Assembly: GCA_049589355.1 (NCBI GenBank)
Contig: JBAWAP010000091.1
Span: 1 to 63,235 of the forward strand
DNA from: JBAWAP01 sp049589355
Lineage (GTDB): Bacteria > Chloroflexota > Anaerolineae > VGOG01
DNA length: 63,235 nt
Reading direction: 5' to 3'
Each line of letters opens with the position of its first letter. Positions within the stretch are counted from its first letter, which is position 1. The notes under the pieces were generated by a model. It did no database searches, was not told where the DNA came from, and was given only the letters and a program-made list of their open reading frames with translations. Shown here in pieces: positions 25,540 through 34,815 of the stretch. The position numbers were made by a program, and so were the translations under genes.

Positions 25540-26337
25540 TGAAGAGGTTACTAAAGCAAAATCACTTAAGCATAATCGGCCATTTGCGGCAATAACCCTC
25601 GCTGGCTCATCTATACGGGATGTATTAATCATCTTAACCTCTCCTCCTGCCGCCTGTACCAAGGCGCAACCTGCCGCCACGTCCCAAAACATGATGTTAT
25701 CCTCCCGGTAAGCATCGAGCCTACCACAGGCAACGTAACATAGAGACAGAGCCGCACTACCCAAGAGGCGAACTTTGCGAAAACGCTGAACCTGCCCGAC
25801 AAACCGGGACAGAGAGGAGCTGGAAAAATCGGTGTTGACCGGAAACCCAGTACCCAAAACGGCGGATGATACCTCGCTGACATCTGAGGGTTTTATCGGG
25901 CTCTGGTTGAGCCATGCTCCCACACCTACCAGACCACTGAACAATTCGTCATGGTTGAAATCGTAAACAACGCCCAGTATGGCATCCCAGCCTTGATACA
26001 AGGCGATAGAAACAGCGCATAACGACATACCTTGGTGATAGTTCAGGCTTCCGTCTAGAGGATCAACAACCCAATACAGTTCTGTTTTATCATCATTAGC
26101 CCCTCTATCTCTAACTCGTCCGGACTCCTCACTAAAAACCTCTATGTTACTGCCCGTGCATAATTGCTCCACAATAAGCTCCTCTGCCATTCGATCAGCG
26201 CTGACCTTCACGTCATGACCAACGGCTTTTTCGAGGTTCTGCCAGTTATCCTGTTTATGCTTCAGGTAATGACCAGCCAGCAAAGCAGTTGCCTCTGCCA
26301 GGTGTAGTAAAGAGAGCTCTTGGCATTGCTCGGTCAT
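25531..26337 (-). CDS. Inositol monophosphatase-family phosphatase
   Basis: From ATG 26337 the protein is 268 residues, starting MTEQCQELSLLHLAEATALL. The metal and catalytic motifs are VVDPLDGSLNYHQGM (W-D-P-x-D-G pattern) and MFWDVAAGCALVQAAGGE. Acting on inositol, histidinol or sugar phosphates is possible; context suggests a phosphorylated sugar or PAP (3'-phosphoadenosine 5'-phosphate), the by-product of PAPS use. An open frame reaches 26403 within the upstream gene without a clear ribosome site. The C-terminus ends inside the MITE repeat, so the last residues may not be native. Confidence 0.82.
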   Translation of the reverse strand: MTEQCQELSLLHLAEATALLAGHYLKHKQDNWQNLEKAVGHDVKVSADRMAEELIVEQLCTGSNIEVFSEESGRVRDRGANDDKTELYWVVDPLDGSLNYHQGMSLCAVSIALYQGWDAILGVVYDFNHDELFSGLVGVGAWLNQSPIKPSDVSEVSSAVLGTGFPVNTDFSSSSLSRFVGQVQRFRKVRLLGSAALSLCYVACGRLDAYREDNIMFWDVAAGCALVQAAGGEVKMINTSRIDEPARVIAANGRLCLSDFALVTSSLT

Positions 26338-26353
26338 ATCCTCATCCACATCC

Positions 26354-27133
26354 CTAGCTATCGTCACGAGAAGGAGCACAGAATAACATGTAAGTGCCAG
26401 CATTCATCCAATCCTGCGGAGGTTTGTTGGCCGAACGACCGAAAGTAGGTTCAACCACACGTGGAGACGTTGACAACAGTTTGAACGGATGCATCCAACT
26501 CTGGTACACGACAACCGGTCTCCCGATGCTAAAAGTGGTGCCCGGATCCGCCAAACGCTTTTTCAGATTATACGAGGACGCTGCCGGGTCAGTCTTCTCG
26601 ACAAGCAGTACATACCCGCTGGCTGCAACTCGTTTGATCTCTTGCAACGCAGCGGCAGCATCTATGTCAGACAAGTGCTGAAGAACGGTCACAGTCATAG
26701 CAAAATCGAACTTGGCAGTCTCCGCCGGAAGGTCTGCAAGAGAAGATACCAAATGAATATTGGTGCCAAACAGCTCAGGCAGGAGGCTCCGCGCAACTTC
26801 GACCAAGCCCTCTTCGCGCTCATATGCATGAACCTCGTCGGCAAATTCATGGAGGACCATCGTCAGTCGCCCATAGCCAGCACCTATGTCCGCTGCCGAT
26901 TTCAGTCGGCTATGTTTCTGCTGTGTAATGCCTGCCAGGATTTCACGTATGGTGCGTCGGGCGAGATAGCTATTGACATTCACCTCAGGAATAGAAACAC
27001 CAGCAACTTTTTCCACAGACCATGATGTCTTCCCCCACCGCTTCTTGCGACTTACGAGGCGGTGGATTAGTTCCCAGACTAACGTTCTCGTTGGCACATT
27101 TACCAACTTGCCCTCGTGAGTTCTTCCCATCAC
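26354..27133 (-). CDS. Class I SAM-dependent methyltransferase
   Basis: A 259-residue protein with motif I AADIGAGYGRLTMVL, acidic AYEREEGLVEVA, and MTVTVLQHLSDIDAAAAL. Start GTG 27133 or ATG 27130 overlaps the upstream stop (GTGATG). Residues 1-50 form a basic N-terminus with a W-rich helix. It is one of the run of small methyltransferases that decorate the glycan here; its acceptor is not visible. Confidence 0.78.
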   Translation of the reverse strand: MMGRTHEGKLVNVPTRTLVWELIHRLVSRKKRWGKTSWSVEKVAGVSIPEVNVNSYLARRTIREILAGITQQKHSRLKSAADIGAGYGRLTMVLHEFADEVHAYEREEGLVEVARSLLPELFGTNIHLVSSLADLPAETAKFDFAMTVTVLQHLSDIDAAAALQEIKRVAASGYVLLVEKTDPAASSYNLKKRLADPGTTFSIGRPVVVYQSWMHPFKLLSTSPRVVEPTFGRSANKPPQDWMNAGTYMLFCAPSRDDS

Positions 27134-28143
27134 CCTGTATCCTTTCTGGCCACGAGCCGCAAGTGTGAACTTAGGCGCGCTTGCTGAAGAAAATCTTGAA
27201 AAGCACGGTGTAAGTTACTCTCGCGACGACGCACCAAGTCATCTACCCAGTCGGGTAGGATCAAAGCCGGGTCTTTTTGGGCCTCGCGCACTACCATTTC
27301 AACATCTAACTGTCCGGGGGTGCTCAACTCAAGCACCTGAAAACCACTTGCCTGCAGCCAGGTAGAGATGCCTTCCACCGAGAGCAGATTCAGGTGAGTA
27401 GGCGGAAGAAGGTTGGGGGCGCGGGCTTGCAATATCTGGATGTCAAAACCGCTGGCCGCCATTGTGGTAATGAAAAGCAGGCCGCCTAGCTGTAGCGCCT
27501 GACTGAGATCGCCCATCAGCTCGGACAAATCACTCGCTCGCTCAATCACTTCCATTGCGACCACAACATCGGCCACACCTGGCGTGACCCGAGGCACCAC
27601 GTCGAACCCACTCGCACGGCAGGCTGATTCAATCACTCCCAGTGGGTGCACCGAAAGCCGGGTGGGGAATTGGTTCAGTCGGGTGACCAGGGATAGAAAC
27701 TCTGGATACTTGGAATGCCAATCTACGAAGACGCCTTTGGCAAGTCCATTTTGGGTGACTGACCCTACAATCCAGTCCAGGCGAGGTGCCAAGACGTGCG
27801 CCATGCGTGACGGAGCCGTCTCGGCCAAGACGTGCTGATGCCAGTAAGCGATGGCCTGAGACGTGGCGTAGAAGGCATCTAATGCTGCGGCCGTCGGGCG
27901 CGGTGAGACGTAAAGCGAACGGCAGCCAATACAGCGTACGTACTGAAAACCAAGTCGCTGAAAAGCTGGTACGAGATTGCGCTGGCCACAAGCAGGACAG
28001 TGCCCCAGGGCTTTCAGTGTATCCGAGGAGGCGAGCAAGTCCTGGTTTTCCGCCGTGAGCAGTTGTACGTAGGTATCGAAATCCTCTAGCGGTCGAATCT
28101 CAGCCTCACACAGATCATCCACGACGACAACGCGCTTCATCAC
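27130..28143 (-). CDS. Zinc-ribbon methyltransferase-like protein with a degenerate SAM site
   Basis: A 337-residue protein with an N-terminal zinc ribbon (CPACG...CIGC, about residues 48-74), then a methyltransferase fold. Motif I should be V-D-x-G-x-G but reads FVDWHSKYPEFLSL, so SAM binding looks lost; the post-motif region VVVAMEVIERASDLSELM survives. It is a paralogue of the protein at 30921-31910: both share CPACG-x(n)-RYV/QYVRC, GFDIQILQARA versus GFDLQVLWERA, and a C-terminal SSHL. It may act as an acceptor-binding or structural partner of its intact sister. The start overlaps the upstream stop (TGATG). Confidence 0.72.
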   Translation of the reverse strand: MMKRVVVVDDLCEAEIRPLEDFDTYVQLLTAENQDLLASSDTLKALGHCPACGQRNLVPAFQRLGFQYVRCIGCRSLYVSPRPTAAALDAFYATSQAIAYWHQHVLAETAPSRMAHVLAPRLDWIVGSVTQNGLAKGVFVDWHSKYPEFLSLVTRLNQFPTRLSVHPLGVIESACRASGFDVVPRVTPGVADVVVAMEVIERASDLSELMGDLSQALQLGGLLFITTMAASGFDIQILQARAPNLLPPTHLNLLSVEGISTWLQASGFQVLELSTPGQLDVEMVVREAQKDPALILPDWVDDLVRRRESNLHRAFQDFLQQARLSSHLRLVARKDTG

Positions 28144-29204
28144 CGTGCCTCCAAAGGATGCCCAGTCTCAGAGACGACGCCTGACAGACCGGCCTGCCAG
28201 ACCGGGTCGGCAGCATAGATGCGGTACACTAGCTCCATCACTTTGCGCGCATCCTCCGACGAGCCCACCTTCACAGGTGTATCGGTGCGGATGCAACTCA
28301 CGAACTCATCCACCTCCAGTTGCCACGAGGGATCGCCCGCGAAGTAGGTGATCTCCTCGCGCGGGTTGCCCAGCGCAAAAGCCTCGTCTTCGAACTGCCT
28401 ACGGGCGACGACAAGAATCTCCCGCCCGTAACTGCGGGAGCCCGTCTCGAACCCACTGATGGTCAGATAGCCACCTGTCAAGCAGATCTCAAGGAGGAAA
28501 GTGTGCTTCCAATGAGTAGAGGAGGAATGTAGGAAAGCAACTTGTCCTTCCGCGTTGCGCAGCAGCACAAACGCATTGTCTTCGACATCAATAGGCCAGC
28601 AAAAAGTGCCCACAAAGCTCCTGACCTCCTCGAATTCGCCACAAAAGAGACGAAAGAGATCCAACATGTGGATGCCCTGGTCGAGCAGGATGCCCCCTCC
28701 GGCGATTCCACGCTTGCTGCGCCAGATTTCCTCGAACCCACGCCCTCCTGATTTGCCGTATATCCCCCGCAGCCACAAGAGCTGTCCTAATCGCCCACTC
28801 TGTACAATATCATACGCCTCCCGCACGCTCTCGTGATAACGGTGATTGAACCCAAACTTGAGCTTAAGCCCTGGATGCCTCGCTTCAGCCGCAAGGATAG
28901 CCTGTACGTCTTCCAAGTCGCGCCCTGGTGGCTTTTCCGCAAACACGTGCCGACCGCTCTCCAGCGCCGCCGCCACGATCTCAGCCGTGACGTTGTTCGG
29001 GGTACACACAAACACCGTGTCCAGATCAACATCCAACAGCGCGCGATAATCATGCACCATGAGCACACCGCCCGCTGCCTCATCCAACCTTGGATCGCAA
29101 ATCGCGACCAACCTAAGGTCAGGATGATGCTCGAGTATCTGTTTGCGCACTCGGCCCATGCGTCCTAGCCCGACTAGGCCGACCCTGATGGGCGCTTCAG
29201 TCAC
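28140..29204 (-). CDS. Gfo/Idh/MocA-family oxidoreductase
   Basis: An approximately 354-residue NAD(P)-linked sugar oxidoreductase. RVGLVGLGRMGRVRKQI is the nucleotide loop, AEKPPGRDLEDVQ the EKP motif with catalytic lysine, and a central GGILLDQGIHMLDLFRLF segment typical of sugar-acid dehydrogenases. ATG 29204 or GTG 29201 follows GGAGGG; a longer frame lies in the upstream gene. It shares the cassette with a hydroxyacid dehydrogenase and a KdsB-like cytidylyltransferase. Confidence 0.83.
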   Translation of the reverse strand: MTEAPIRVGLVGLGRMGRVRKQILEHHPDLRLVAICDPRLDEAAGGVLMVHDYRALLDVDLDTVFVCTPNNVTAEIVAAALESGRHVFAEKPPGRDLEDVQAILAAEARHPGLKLKFGFNHRYHESVREAYDIVQSGRLGQLLWLRGIYGKSGGRGFEEIWRSKRGIAGGGILLDQGIHMLDLFRLFCGEFEEVRSFVGTFCWPIDVEDNAFVLLRNAEGQVAFLHSSSTHWKHTFLLEICLTGGYLTISGFETGSRSYGREILVVARRQFEDEAFALGNPREEITYFAGDPSWQLEVDEFVSCIRTDTPVKVGSSEDARKVMELVYRIYAADPVWQAGLSGVVSETGHPLEAR

Positions 29205-30126
29205 CATTCCCTCCAAGTGCATCGAGCAAATTGCGTACGGCCTTGGTTTCCATCGCCAGCTTTGTCTCCTGCGTGTTCGACCCAATGTGCGGCGTGAGGA
29301 TCACGTTGTCCAGTTCGGCCAAGCGTCCGTGATAGGGTTCCTCCACAAACACATCCAGTGCCGCGCCCGCGATACGTCCTTCTGCTAAAGCCTCGTAGAG
29401 TGCCTCTTCGTCTACTGCATAGCCTCGTGCCAGGTTCAAGAATGCCGCAGACCTTTTCATCAATGCCAATTCTGGGGCTGCTATGAGCGGCTTGCTGCCC
29501 GCAGGCAGCGCGGCATGCAAGGACACGACGTCGCTTCTCCGAAGCAACGCTGCCAATTCGAGCAATTCAATCGAGTGTTGAGCCAGCCACTCCCAGTCGG
29601 GGTATGGATCTGCTCCACAGACGATACAACCCAAAGCCATCAACATTTCAGCCACCATCCGCCCAATCCGGCCCAACCCGACAATACCCACTGTGCGACC
29701 CAGGAGAAGGCTTCCGGTCTCTTTCTGCCAGACACCGGCACGCAGGTTTCGGTCGGCCAGGGGAAATCTTCGCAAGAGCGCGATGATCAGCCCCAACGTC
29801 AACTCGGCTACTGCACGAGTGGGGGCCTCAGGTGTGTTGCATACGACAATCCCCCCCGCGCGGGCTGCATCCAGATCTACGTTACCAAGCCCTACTCCAG
29901 AGCGGCTGATGCAGCGCAGATCTGGCAATTGGGCAATCACCTCGGTAGTGAGAGGTTCCAGCCCGGCGATGATCCCCATGCATCCTTGTCCTAGGTTCAC
30001 CACCTCATCGGCGGTGAGTTGGCGGCCATAAGGGTTCATGACCACTTGATAGCCACGTTCACGCAACAGGTCCAGCGGTTGGCTGCCCCCCCTCCCGAAT
30101 GAGCTTGGCCCGATCAGCACTTTCAT
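29197..30126 (-). CDS. D-isomer-specific 2-hydroxyacid dehydrogenase
   Basis: A 309-residue dehydrogenase related to 3-phosphoglycerate dehydrogenase. The NAD site is VGIVGLGRIGRMVAEMLMALG; the active-site R-E-H pattern appears as ISRSGVGLGNVDL, then FVEEPYHGRLAELDN and ILTPHIGSNT with the catalytic histidine. In this setting it could oxidise or reduce a sugar acid used for the ulosonic acid branch. The stop overlaps the region of the next start. Confidence 0.85.
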   Translation of the reverse strand: MKVLIGPSSFGRGGSQPLDLLRERGYQVVMNPYGRQLTADEVVNLGQGCMGIIAGLEPLTTEVIAQLPDLRCISRSGVGLGNVDLDAARAGGIVVCNTPEAPTRAVAELTLGLIIALLRRFPLADRNLRAGVWQKETGSLLLGRTVGIVGLGRIGRMVAEMLMALGCIVCGADPYPDWEWLAQHSIELLELAALLRRSDVVSLHAALPAGSKPLIAAPELALMKRSAAFLNLARGYAVDEEALYEALAEGRIAGAALDVFVEEPYHGRLAELDNVILTPHIGSNTQETKLAMETKAVRNLLDALGGNGD

Positions 30127-30151
30127 CAGTCCTAACTCCCCACGTGTTCTC

Positions 30152-30898
30152 TCAGTACTGTGTCAACAACTCGTCAGCAGCCATCATCTGTTCTACATAC
30201 GCCAAGTCCTCAGGGGTATCTACCGCATAGGTCACGTAAGGCGATGCCACCATCTTCACTCGGTATCCGTGCTCAATGGCTCGCATCATGTCCACCGACT
30301 CGGCCCGCTCCAATGGCGTGGGGGGAAGCTGTGCAAAAGTGAGTAGGAATTCCTTGGTGAAAGCAATGAGTCCCAACTGTTTCCATTTTGGGATATCTAA
30401 GCCCAGGTAGCGTGTCGTGGGGATCGGCTCCCGCGACATGTACAGCGCTTCCTGCCTTTGATTGCATACTACTTTCACTTGATTGGGATCACAGAAGTCT
30501 GCTTCATCATCAATGGGCATCATTAAATTGCTGCACGGCAGTGTAGGATCTTCCAGCAGCGGCGCACAGAGGAGGTCCAACATCTCAGGACGCAGCATTG
30601 GCTCGTCGCCTTGGATGTTCACCACCACATCGGCCTCCAGTTTCCGAGCTGCTTCGGCAATGCGGTCGGTGGCCCGCACGTGAGTATCGGCCGTCATGAT
30701 GACTGTGCCTCCAAAACCCTCTACTGCTTTCCGTATTGCCACGTCACACGTGGCAACGACCACTTCATTCATTGTCTTGCTTATCCATGCGCGACGGAAC
30801 ACGTGCTCCACCATCGGTCGCCCGTGAATCAGCGCCAGCGGCTTGCCGGGGAAACGGCTGGCAGCCATTCGCACCGGGATGATGCCTACTACCTTCAT
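30152..30898 (-). CDS. KdsB-like CMP-ulosonate (3-deoxy-manno-octulosonate) cytidylyltransferase
   Basis: A 248-residue CTP-dependent sugar activator. The N-terminus VGIIPVRMAASRFPGKPL is the CTP-binding loop of KdsB, VVNIQGDEPMLRPEML the metal site, and MSREPIPTTR plus AVDTPEDLAYVEQM complete the family. ATG 30898 has GGAGG at seven bases. It would make CMP-Kdo or a related CMP-ulosonate. No Kdo-8-phosphate synthase is in the window; a HpcH/HpaI aldolase nearby could supply the ulosonate. Confidence 0.87.
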   Translation of the reverse strand: MKVVGIIPVRMAASRFPGKPLALIHGRPMVEHVFRRAWISKTMNEVVVATCDVAIRKAVEGFGGTVIMTADTHVRATDRIAEAARKLEADVVVNIQGDEPMLRPEMLDLLCAPLLEDPTLPCSNLMMPIDDEADFCDPNQVKVVCNQRQEALYMSREPIPTTRYLGLDIPKWKQLGLIAFTKEFLLTFAQLPPTPLERAESVDMMRAIEHGYRVKMVASPYVTYAVDTPEDLAYVEQMMAADELLTQY

Positions 30899-30920
30899 AA
30901 AAACACCTCCACCCTGACTC

Positions 30921-31910
30921 TTATGCCCGTGCGACACCCCACAGATGGCTGCTCAGTAGATGACGCTGTAAAAAAGCCTGAAAGTCTGTCTGTGCCTCAG
31001 TGGGACGTGAGAGTATCTCGCGGACGAAGCGCAGTAGCTCATATTCTGGATGCTCGGCAGCATAATTCTTCACAATGTCCAGGTCTAGTTCGCCAGGGGT
31101 CAATAGTCGAATCAATTCTAGGTCTGATCGCCTTAGCAACTGCCGAAAACCGTCCACCGAGATAAAGTTGAGATGGTGCGGTGGGTGTATACCTCGCGCA
31201 CGTTCCCATAGCACCTGGAGATCGAAACCGCTGATAGTGAGCGTAGTGAACACGAGGAGCCCTCCTGGCCGTAGGATGCGGCGGCATGCTTGCAGGAAGT
31301 CGAGAGGGTCAAAGACGTGCTCTAGAACCTCGAAACACGTTACCACATCAGCCTGTACTTCTGCCTCGGCCACCTCTTCAACCGCCTTTTCGATAACGGC
31401 AAACCCTTTCCGGCGACACGTTTCTGCCAAGTGAGGATTGGGCTCGATGCCGATTATCTGCCTAAACGTTCCCTCCTCACGCATCACGTCCAAGAAAATC
31501 CCAAATCCAGCCCCGACATCTACCACTGTATCGTACCTTGCCCCTGGCACCTCTGCCATCAACTCGCGTAGTCGCCTGGCCCGTGGGACGAATATCTTCT
31601 CACGGCGGGCATTGGCTGTGCTACGGAAAAAGCGCTCATTCCAGAACTTGGGCGCCTTTCCCTTGGCATAGTACGTTTGAAGTAGCGCCGCAGGCGGACG
31701 AGGGTTTGCGTACAATGTTCCACAGCGCGCACATACTACATAGCGAAAGCCGTATTTCTCGAATGAGGGCTGGCACCCCATATCGCCACAGGCGGGACAT
31801 GCAACCTTGACGAACACTGTGGGATCGCTGAAGTACGTATGAATATCCTCGACACTCAATGCCAGATACTCATCAAACACTTGCTTGGGCCGGATGTCCT
31901 TTTCTTTCAC
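30921..31910 (-). CDS. Zinc-ribbon SAM-dependent methyltransferase
   Basis: A 329-residue protein, paralogous to the one at 27130 but with an intact SAM site. The zinc ribbon is CPACGDMGCQ...CARCG; motif I is VVDVGAGFGIFL, acidic end IIGIEPNPHLAETC, and VVTCFEVLEHVFDPLDFL. Similar proteins methylate 3-C or amino positions of NDP-sugars (NovU-like group), which fits the glycan locus. The start is GTG 31910 with GAGGTGAT upstream. It lies directly downstream of the aldolase, three bases away. Confidence 0.82.
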   Translation of the reverse strand: MKEKDIRPKQVFDEYLALSVEDIHTYFSDPTVFVKVACPACGDMGCQPSFEKYGFRYVVCARCGTLYANPRPPAALLQTYYAKGKAPKFWNERFFRSTANARREKIFVPRARRLRELMAEVPGARYDTVVDVGAGFGIFLDVMREEGTFRQIIGIEPNPHLAETCRRKGFAVIEKAVEEVAEAEVQADVVTCFEVLEHVFDPLDFLQACRRILRPGGLLVFTTLTISGFDLQVLWERARGIHPPHHLNFISVDGFRQLLRRSDLELIRLLTPGELDLDIVKNYAAEHPEYELLRFVREILSRPTEAQTDFQAFLQRHLLSSHLWGVARA

Positions 31911-31913
31911 ACA

Positions 31914-32696
31914 TCACCTCGCTGCTATGCTCTCCCACAGCACCCCCATCCCGGCGCGGGCGGCTCCGGCCAGAAACAACATATCTGCTCCATAGGCCAA
32001 AAAGTGGTAACCGGCTGCTAGCTTTTCCAACACCGGTTCCGGCCGTATGTCTACTACGTGATAGCCGGCTGTTTTTCCCATCCTGCGGGCCACGTCCTCT
32101 ACCCGCGCCAATGCGCCCACCACGTCAGGATGCTCCAGTTCACCTGGCACGCCCAACGATCCCGAAAGGTCATACGGACCAATGATAAATGCATCCACCC
32201 CTGGCACGGCCAGGATCCCCTCTATGTTTTCCACCGCTCGGATGTGCTCGATCTGCACCACTAGCACACTTTCATGCTCCAGCCACTCCTGGTATTCCGC
32301 AAAGGACATCCCATACCCTTGCGCACGCCATAAACCCACCCCCCGCGTGCCTGTAGGAGGATACCTAATCGCGCTCACCGCCGCGAGGGCCTCCTGGGCA
32401 CTGTTGACCATGGGCACAATCACCCCATAGGCACCGGCATCCATGACTCGCTTGATCAGCGTGGGATCGTTCGTGCTCACTCGCACCAGCGGCACGCAAC
32501 CTGCAAGATCAATCACCCGGATCATCTCCTGTGCCTGAGCCAGGGCGGTGACACTGTGTTCGAGGTCTATTACCAGCCAATCAAACCCACAATGCACCAT
32601 GATCTCGGCCACAGTCGAACTGCCCAGCTGCAACCATGACCCGATAGTGGGAATGTTGTTTTGTAGGTTCTCTTTCAGGGACTTGGCTCGCTGCAT
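31914..32696 (-). CDS. HpcH/HpaI-family (2-dehydro-3-deoxy acid) aldolase
   Basis: A 260-residue class II aldolase. CDWLVIDLEH-type strand (FDWLVIDLEHS), catalytic-region RVSTNDPTLIKRVMDAGAYG, metal ligands in VVQIEH and GPYDLSGSLGV are present. These enzymes join pyruvate or oxaloacetate to an aldehyde to give 2-keto-3-deoxy acids. Adjacent to a KdsB-like enzyme it could provide the ulosonate that is activated with CTP. ATG 32696 follows AAGGAC. Alternatively, it could degrade such acids. Confidence 0.85.
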   Translation of the reverse strand: MQRAKSLKENLQNNIPTIGSWLQLGSSTVAEIMVHCGFDWLVIDLEHSVTALAQAQEMIRVIDLAGCVPLVRVSTNDPTLIKRVMDAGAYGVIVPMVNSAQEALAAVSAIRYPPTGTRGVGLWRAQGYGMSFAEYQEWLEHESVLVVQIEHIRAVENIEGILAVPGVDAFIIGPYDLSGSLGVPGELEHPDVVGALARVEDVARRMGKTAGYHVVDIRPEPVLEKLAAGYHFLAYGADMLFLAGAARAGMGVLWESIAAR

Positions 32697-32804
32697 TTAC
32701 GTCCTTTCCTGACAAGGCAGAAAAACCGCATTACAGTCGATAACAAATCGGGCCTCTGATGATCGACACCCTCGATGATCTTACGCGAGTACAAGTGTAC
32801 TCTA

Positions 32805-33470
32805 TCAAGCCTTGACTCCATAAAGGAAGAAGCCACTGGCTAGAACGTGTGCATCCTCTCTTTCTATTAACCAACGATCTAGATATTTCAGAGGAAACAG
32901 GATAATTTGAGTCAGAAATCTGGACACCTTCTTTAAAAAGGGCAGTCCAAAGAATAATTGAACATATTCTACCAGAATCCATGTGACAGCACTGCCTGGA
33001 CCTGCACATACTCCTGTTCCCAAGATACGAAACATCTCAAACCAGTTTTTGAGACCCTGCAAAGTAACTCTAGTATAATCATAGGGTGCAGCATGAACAG
33101 GTTGCAAGAATGGAATTTCGACATAGACATGACCACCCCATTTTAGGACCCGATACATTTCTTGAATGATGACCTCTGGCTGGGGAACATGCTCTAGAAC
33201 CGCACAACAGTAGACAATATCAAAGGCCTCATCCACAAAGGGAAGAGACTCGCCTACTGCCTGAACGTCACCTGGAAGTACTCGGTAAGGGTCCACGTTG
33301 ACGCTGCGCTTGAAGTGCCGATACCCACCTGCCCCAACGTTTAATATCAATCTTTCGGTACTTTGTTGATCTAGTCTTTGGACGTAGTCCGAGTAGTTCT
33401 TTGTTGGGTGGAATATCCCACCTCGAGAGAAATGCTTCTCGAGGAAGGAGCGCCAGATTGCTCTCAACAT
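32805..33470 (-). CDS. Class I SAM-dependent methyltransferase
   Basis: A 221-residue methyltransferase-like protein with ILNVGAGGYRHFKRSVNVD (motif I with a shortened glycine loop), EAFDIVYCCAVLEHVPQPEV and WGGHVYVEIPFLQPVHAAPY. ATG 33470 has GAGG nine bases upstream; a TTG 15 bases earlier is possible. The 108 bases between this gene and the aldolase show nothing recognisable. Confidence 0.78.
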   Translation of the reverse strand: MLRAIWRSFLEKHFSRGGIFHPTKNYSDYVQRLDQQSTERLILNVGAGGYRHFKRSVNVDPYRVLPGDVQAVGESLPFVDEAFDIVYCCAVLEHVPQPEVIIQEMYRVLKWGGHVYVEIPFLQPVHAAPYDYTRVTLQGLKNWFEMFRILGTGVCAGPGSAVTWILVEYVQLFFGLPFLKKVSRFLTQIILFPLKYLDRWLIEREDAHVLASGFFLYGVKA

Positions 33471-33556
33471 ATTTAACAGCCTCAAGTTGGAAACCTTCAG
33501 AGTGAGAAGATGCTAGCACACTAACTGATTCTTACTGAAAGCCGCCGCGCGTGCCT

Positions 33557-34771
33557 TCAAGTGGATATTTGAGCGTTGCTGAGACGGAAATCCTCAATCC
33601 TCCGCGCTCGCTCCGTCCACGTGTACTGTCCCACATCCTCTCTCGCCTGCTGGCTAATGCGCGCCGCCAGTTCCACATCGCTCAGTGTGCGCTCTATTCC
33701 CTCGGCCAATGCCTTCGGATTCCCCGGCTCCACCAGCCAAGCATTCTCCCTATGCCGTAGCACCTCGCGAATGGACGGCAAATCGGTTGCCACAATCGGC
33801 ACCCCTGCGGCCATGTATTCAAAGAGTTTGAGAGGTGACGTGAAGTACGCAGAGAATTCGGTCCAGGGCCAAGGAATCGTGACCACATCACACGCCCGAA
33901 TCCAAAGGGGCACCTCTTTATTGGGCACGCGGTCAACGAACCTGAGCCGATGCTCAAAAACACTAAAGCGGTGGGCGAGGTCTAGGTAAGCAGGTACTGC
34001 ATCCATCGGACCGCCCACACACAAGAGCAATGGTTCTCGACCGTCGAAAGGTAACAAATGCGCCACCGCTTGCACCAGTTCAGGAATGCCCTTCTCCATC
34101 TCCATTGTGCGAAAGCGCCCAATGTAGCCGACGACGATACGGTCTAAGGGCAATCCTAGCCGTCGCTGGCACTCCTCTTTGCTCGGCAAGCCTTCAAATA
34201 GCGAAAGGTCAACGGCGTCTGGGAGCACGATACATTTCTCCGCAGTAAAGCCTAGCTCAGCAAACCGTTCTCTAATAAACGAGGTCAAGACGACTACAAG
34301 TCGCAGCGCTGGATGACGAATAATTTGTTGGAGAAGCCAACGCCGCCCCCGCTTTGGCATCACGTGGGCCTCATAAACCGTCGGCAGGCCCATCCGCACA
34401 AGCCAAAAGGCAATCTCGCCACTACGGGTGTAGTAAAGGGTCGCCTTCTCTTTTTGAGCCATCAGCGCTGCATAGAGCCCCCACAGCAGGGCATGGGCAA
34501 AGAAAACTGGCATAAAGGTGCCTTTAGGGAAAAACCGCTCCAGCAACTGCACATCAAGGTTCGGCAGCATCTGTATTTCAAACACCGGTGACACGCCGTA
34601 ATAATCAAACACACTCTGCTCCATCAGGCGCCGATTGTGTTGGTAACGAAACGGATGCAGCAGCAACACCTCCGCTCCATTTTGTGCAAAAGCTTCGCAC
34701 ATCTTGATGATCTGATAGCCGTGCGCTTTCTCTGTCGGCAAGCGTGCATTAACAGTATAGACAATTTTCAT
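33557..34771 (-). CDS. GT4-family glycosyltransferase
   Basis: A 404-residue GT-B enzyme starting MKIVYTVNARLPTEKAHG with ATG 34771. VVGYIGRFRTMEMEKGIPEL marks the donor domain, with LKLFEYMAAGVPIVATDLPS as the donor-binding segment. The first of the two glutamates of the E-x7-E motif is replaced within FSAYFTSPLKLFEYM, a common variation in this group. Likely adds one sugar to the lipid-linked chain. Confidence 0.85.
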   Translation of the reverse strand: MKIVYTVNARLPTEKAHGYQIIKMCEAFAQNGAEVLLLHPFRYQHNRRLMEQSVFDYYGVSPVFEIQMLPNLDVQLLERFFPKGTFMPVFFAHALLWGLYAALMAQKEKATLYYTRSGEIAFWLVRMGLPTVYEAHVMPKRGRRWLLQQIIRHPALRLVVVLTSFIRERFAELGFTAEKCIVLPDAVDLSLFEGLPSKEECQRRLGLPLDRIVVGYIGRFRTMEMEKGIPELVQAVAHLLPFDGREPLLLCVGGPMDAVPAYLDLAHRFSVFEHRLRFVDRVPNKEVPLWIRACDVVTIPWPWTEFSAYFTSPLKLFEYMAAGVPIVATDLPSIREVLRHRENAWLVEPGNPKALAEGIERTLSDVELAARISQQAREDVGQYTWTERARRIEDFRLSNAQIST

Positions 34772-34815
34772 GATTCAAAAAGGGCAGCCCGGGCGATTCA
34801 GGCTTGCATCCCCTT

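Noticed and set aside
30152..30898. KdsB-like gene taken as proof of lipopolysaccharide
   Set aside because: No KdsA, WaaA or lipid A gene is visible; CMP-ulosonates occur in other glycans.
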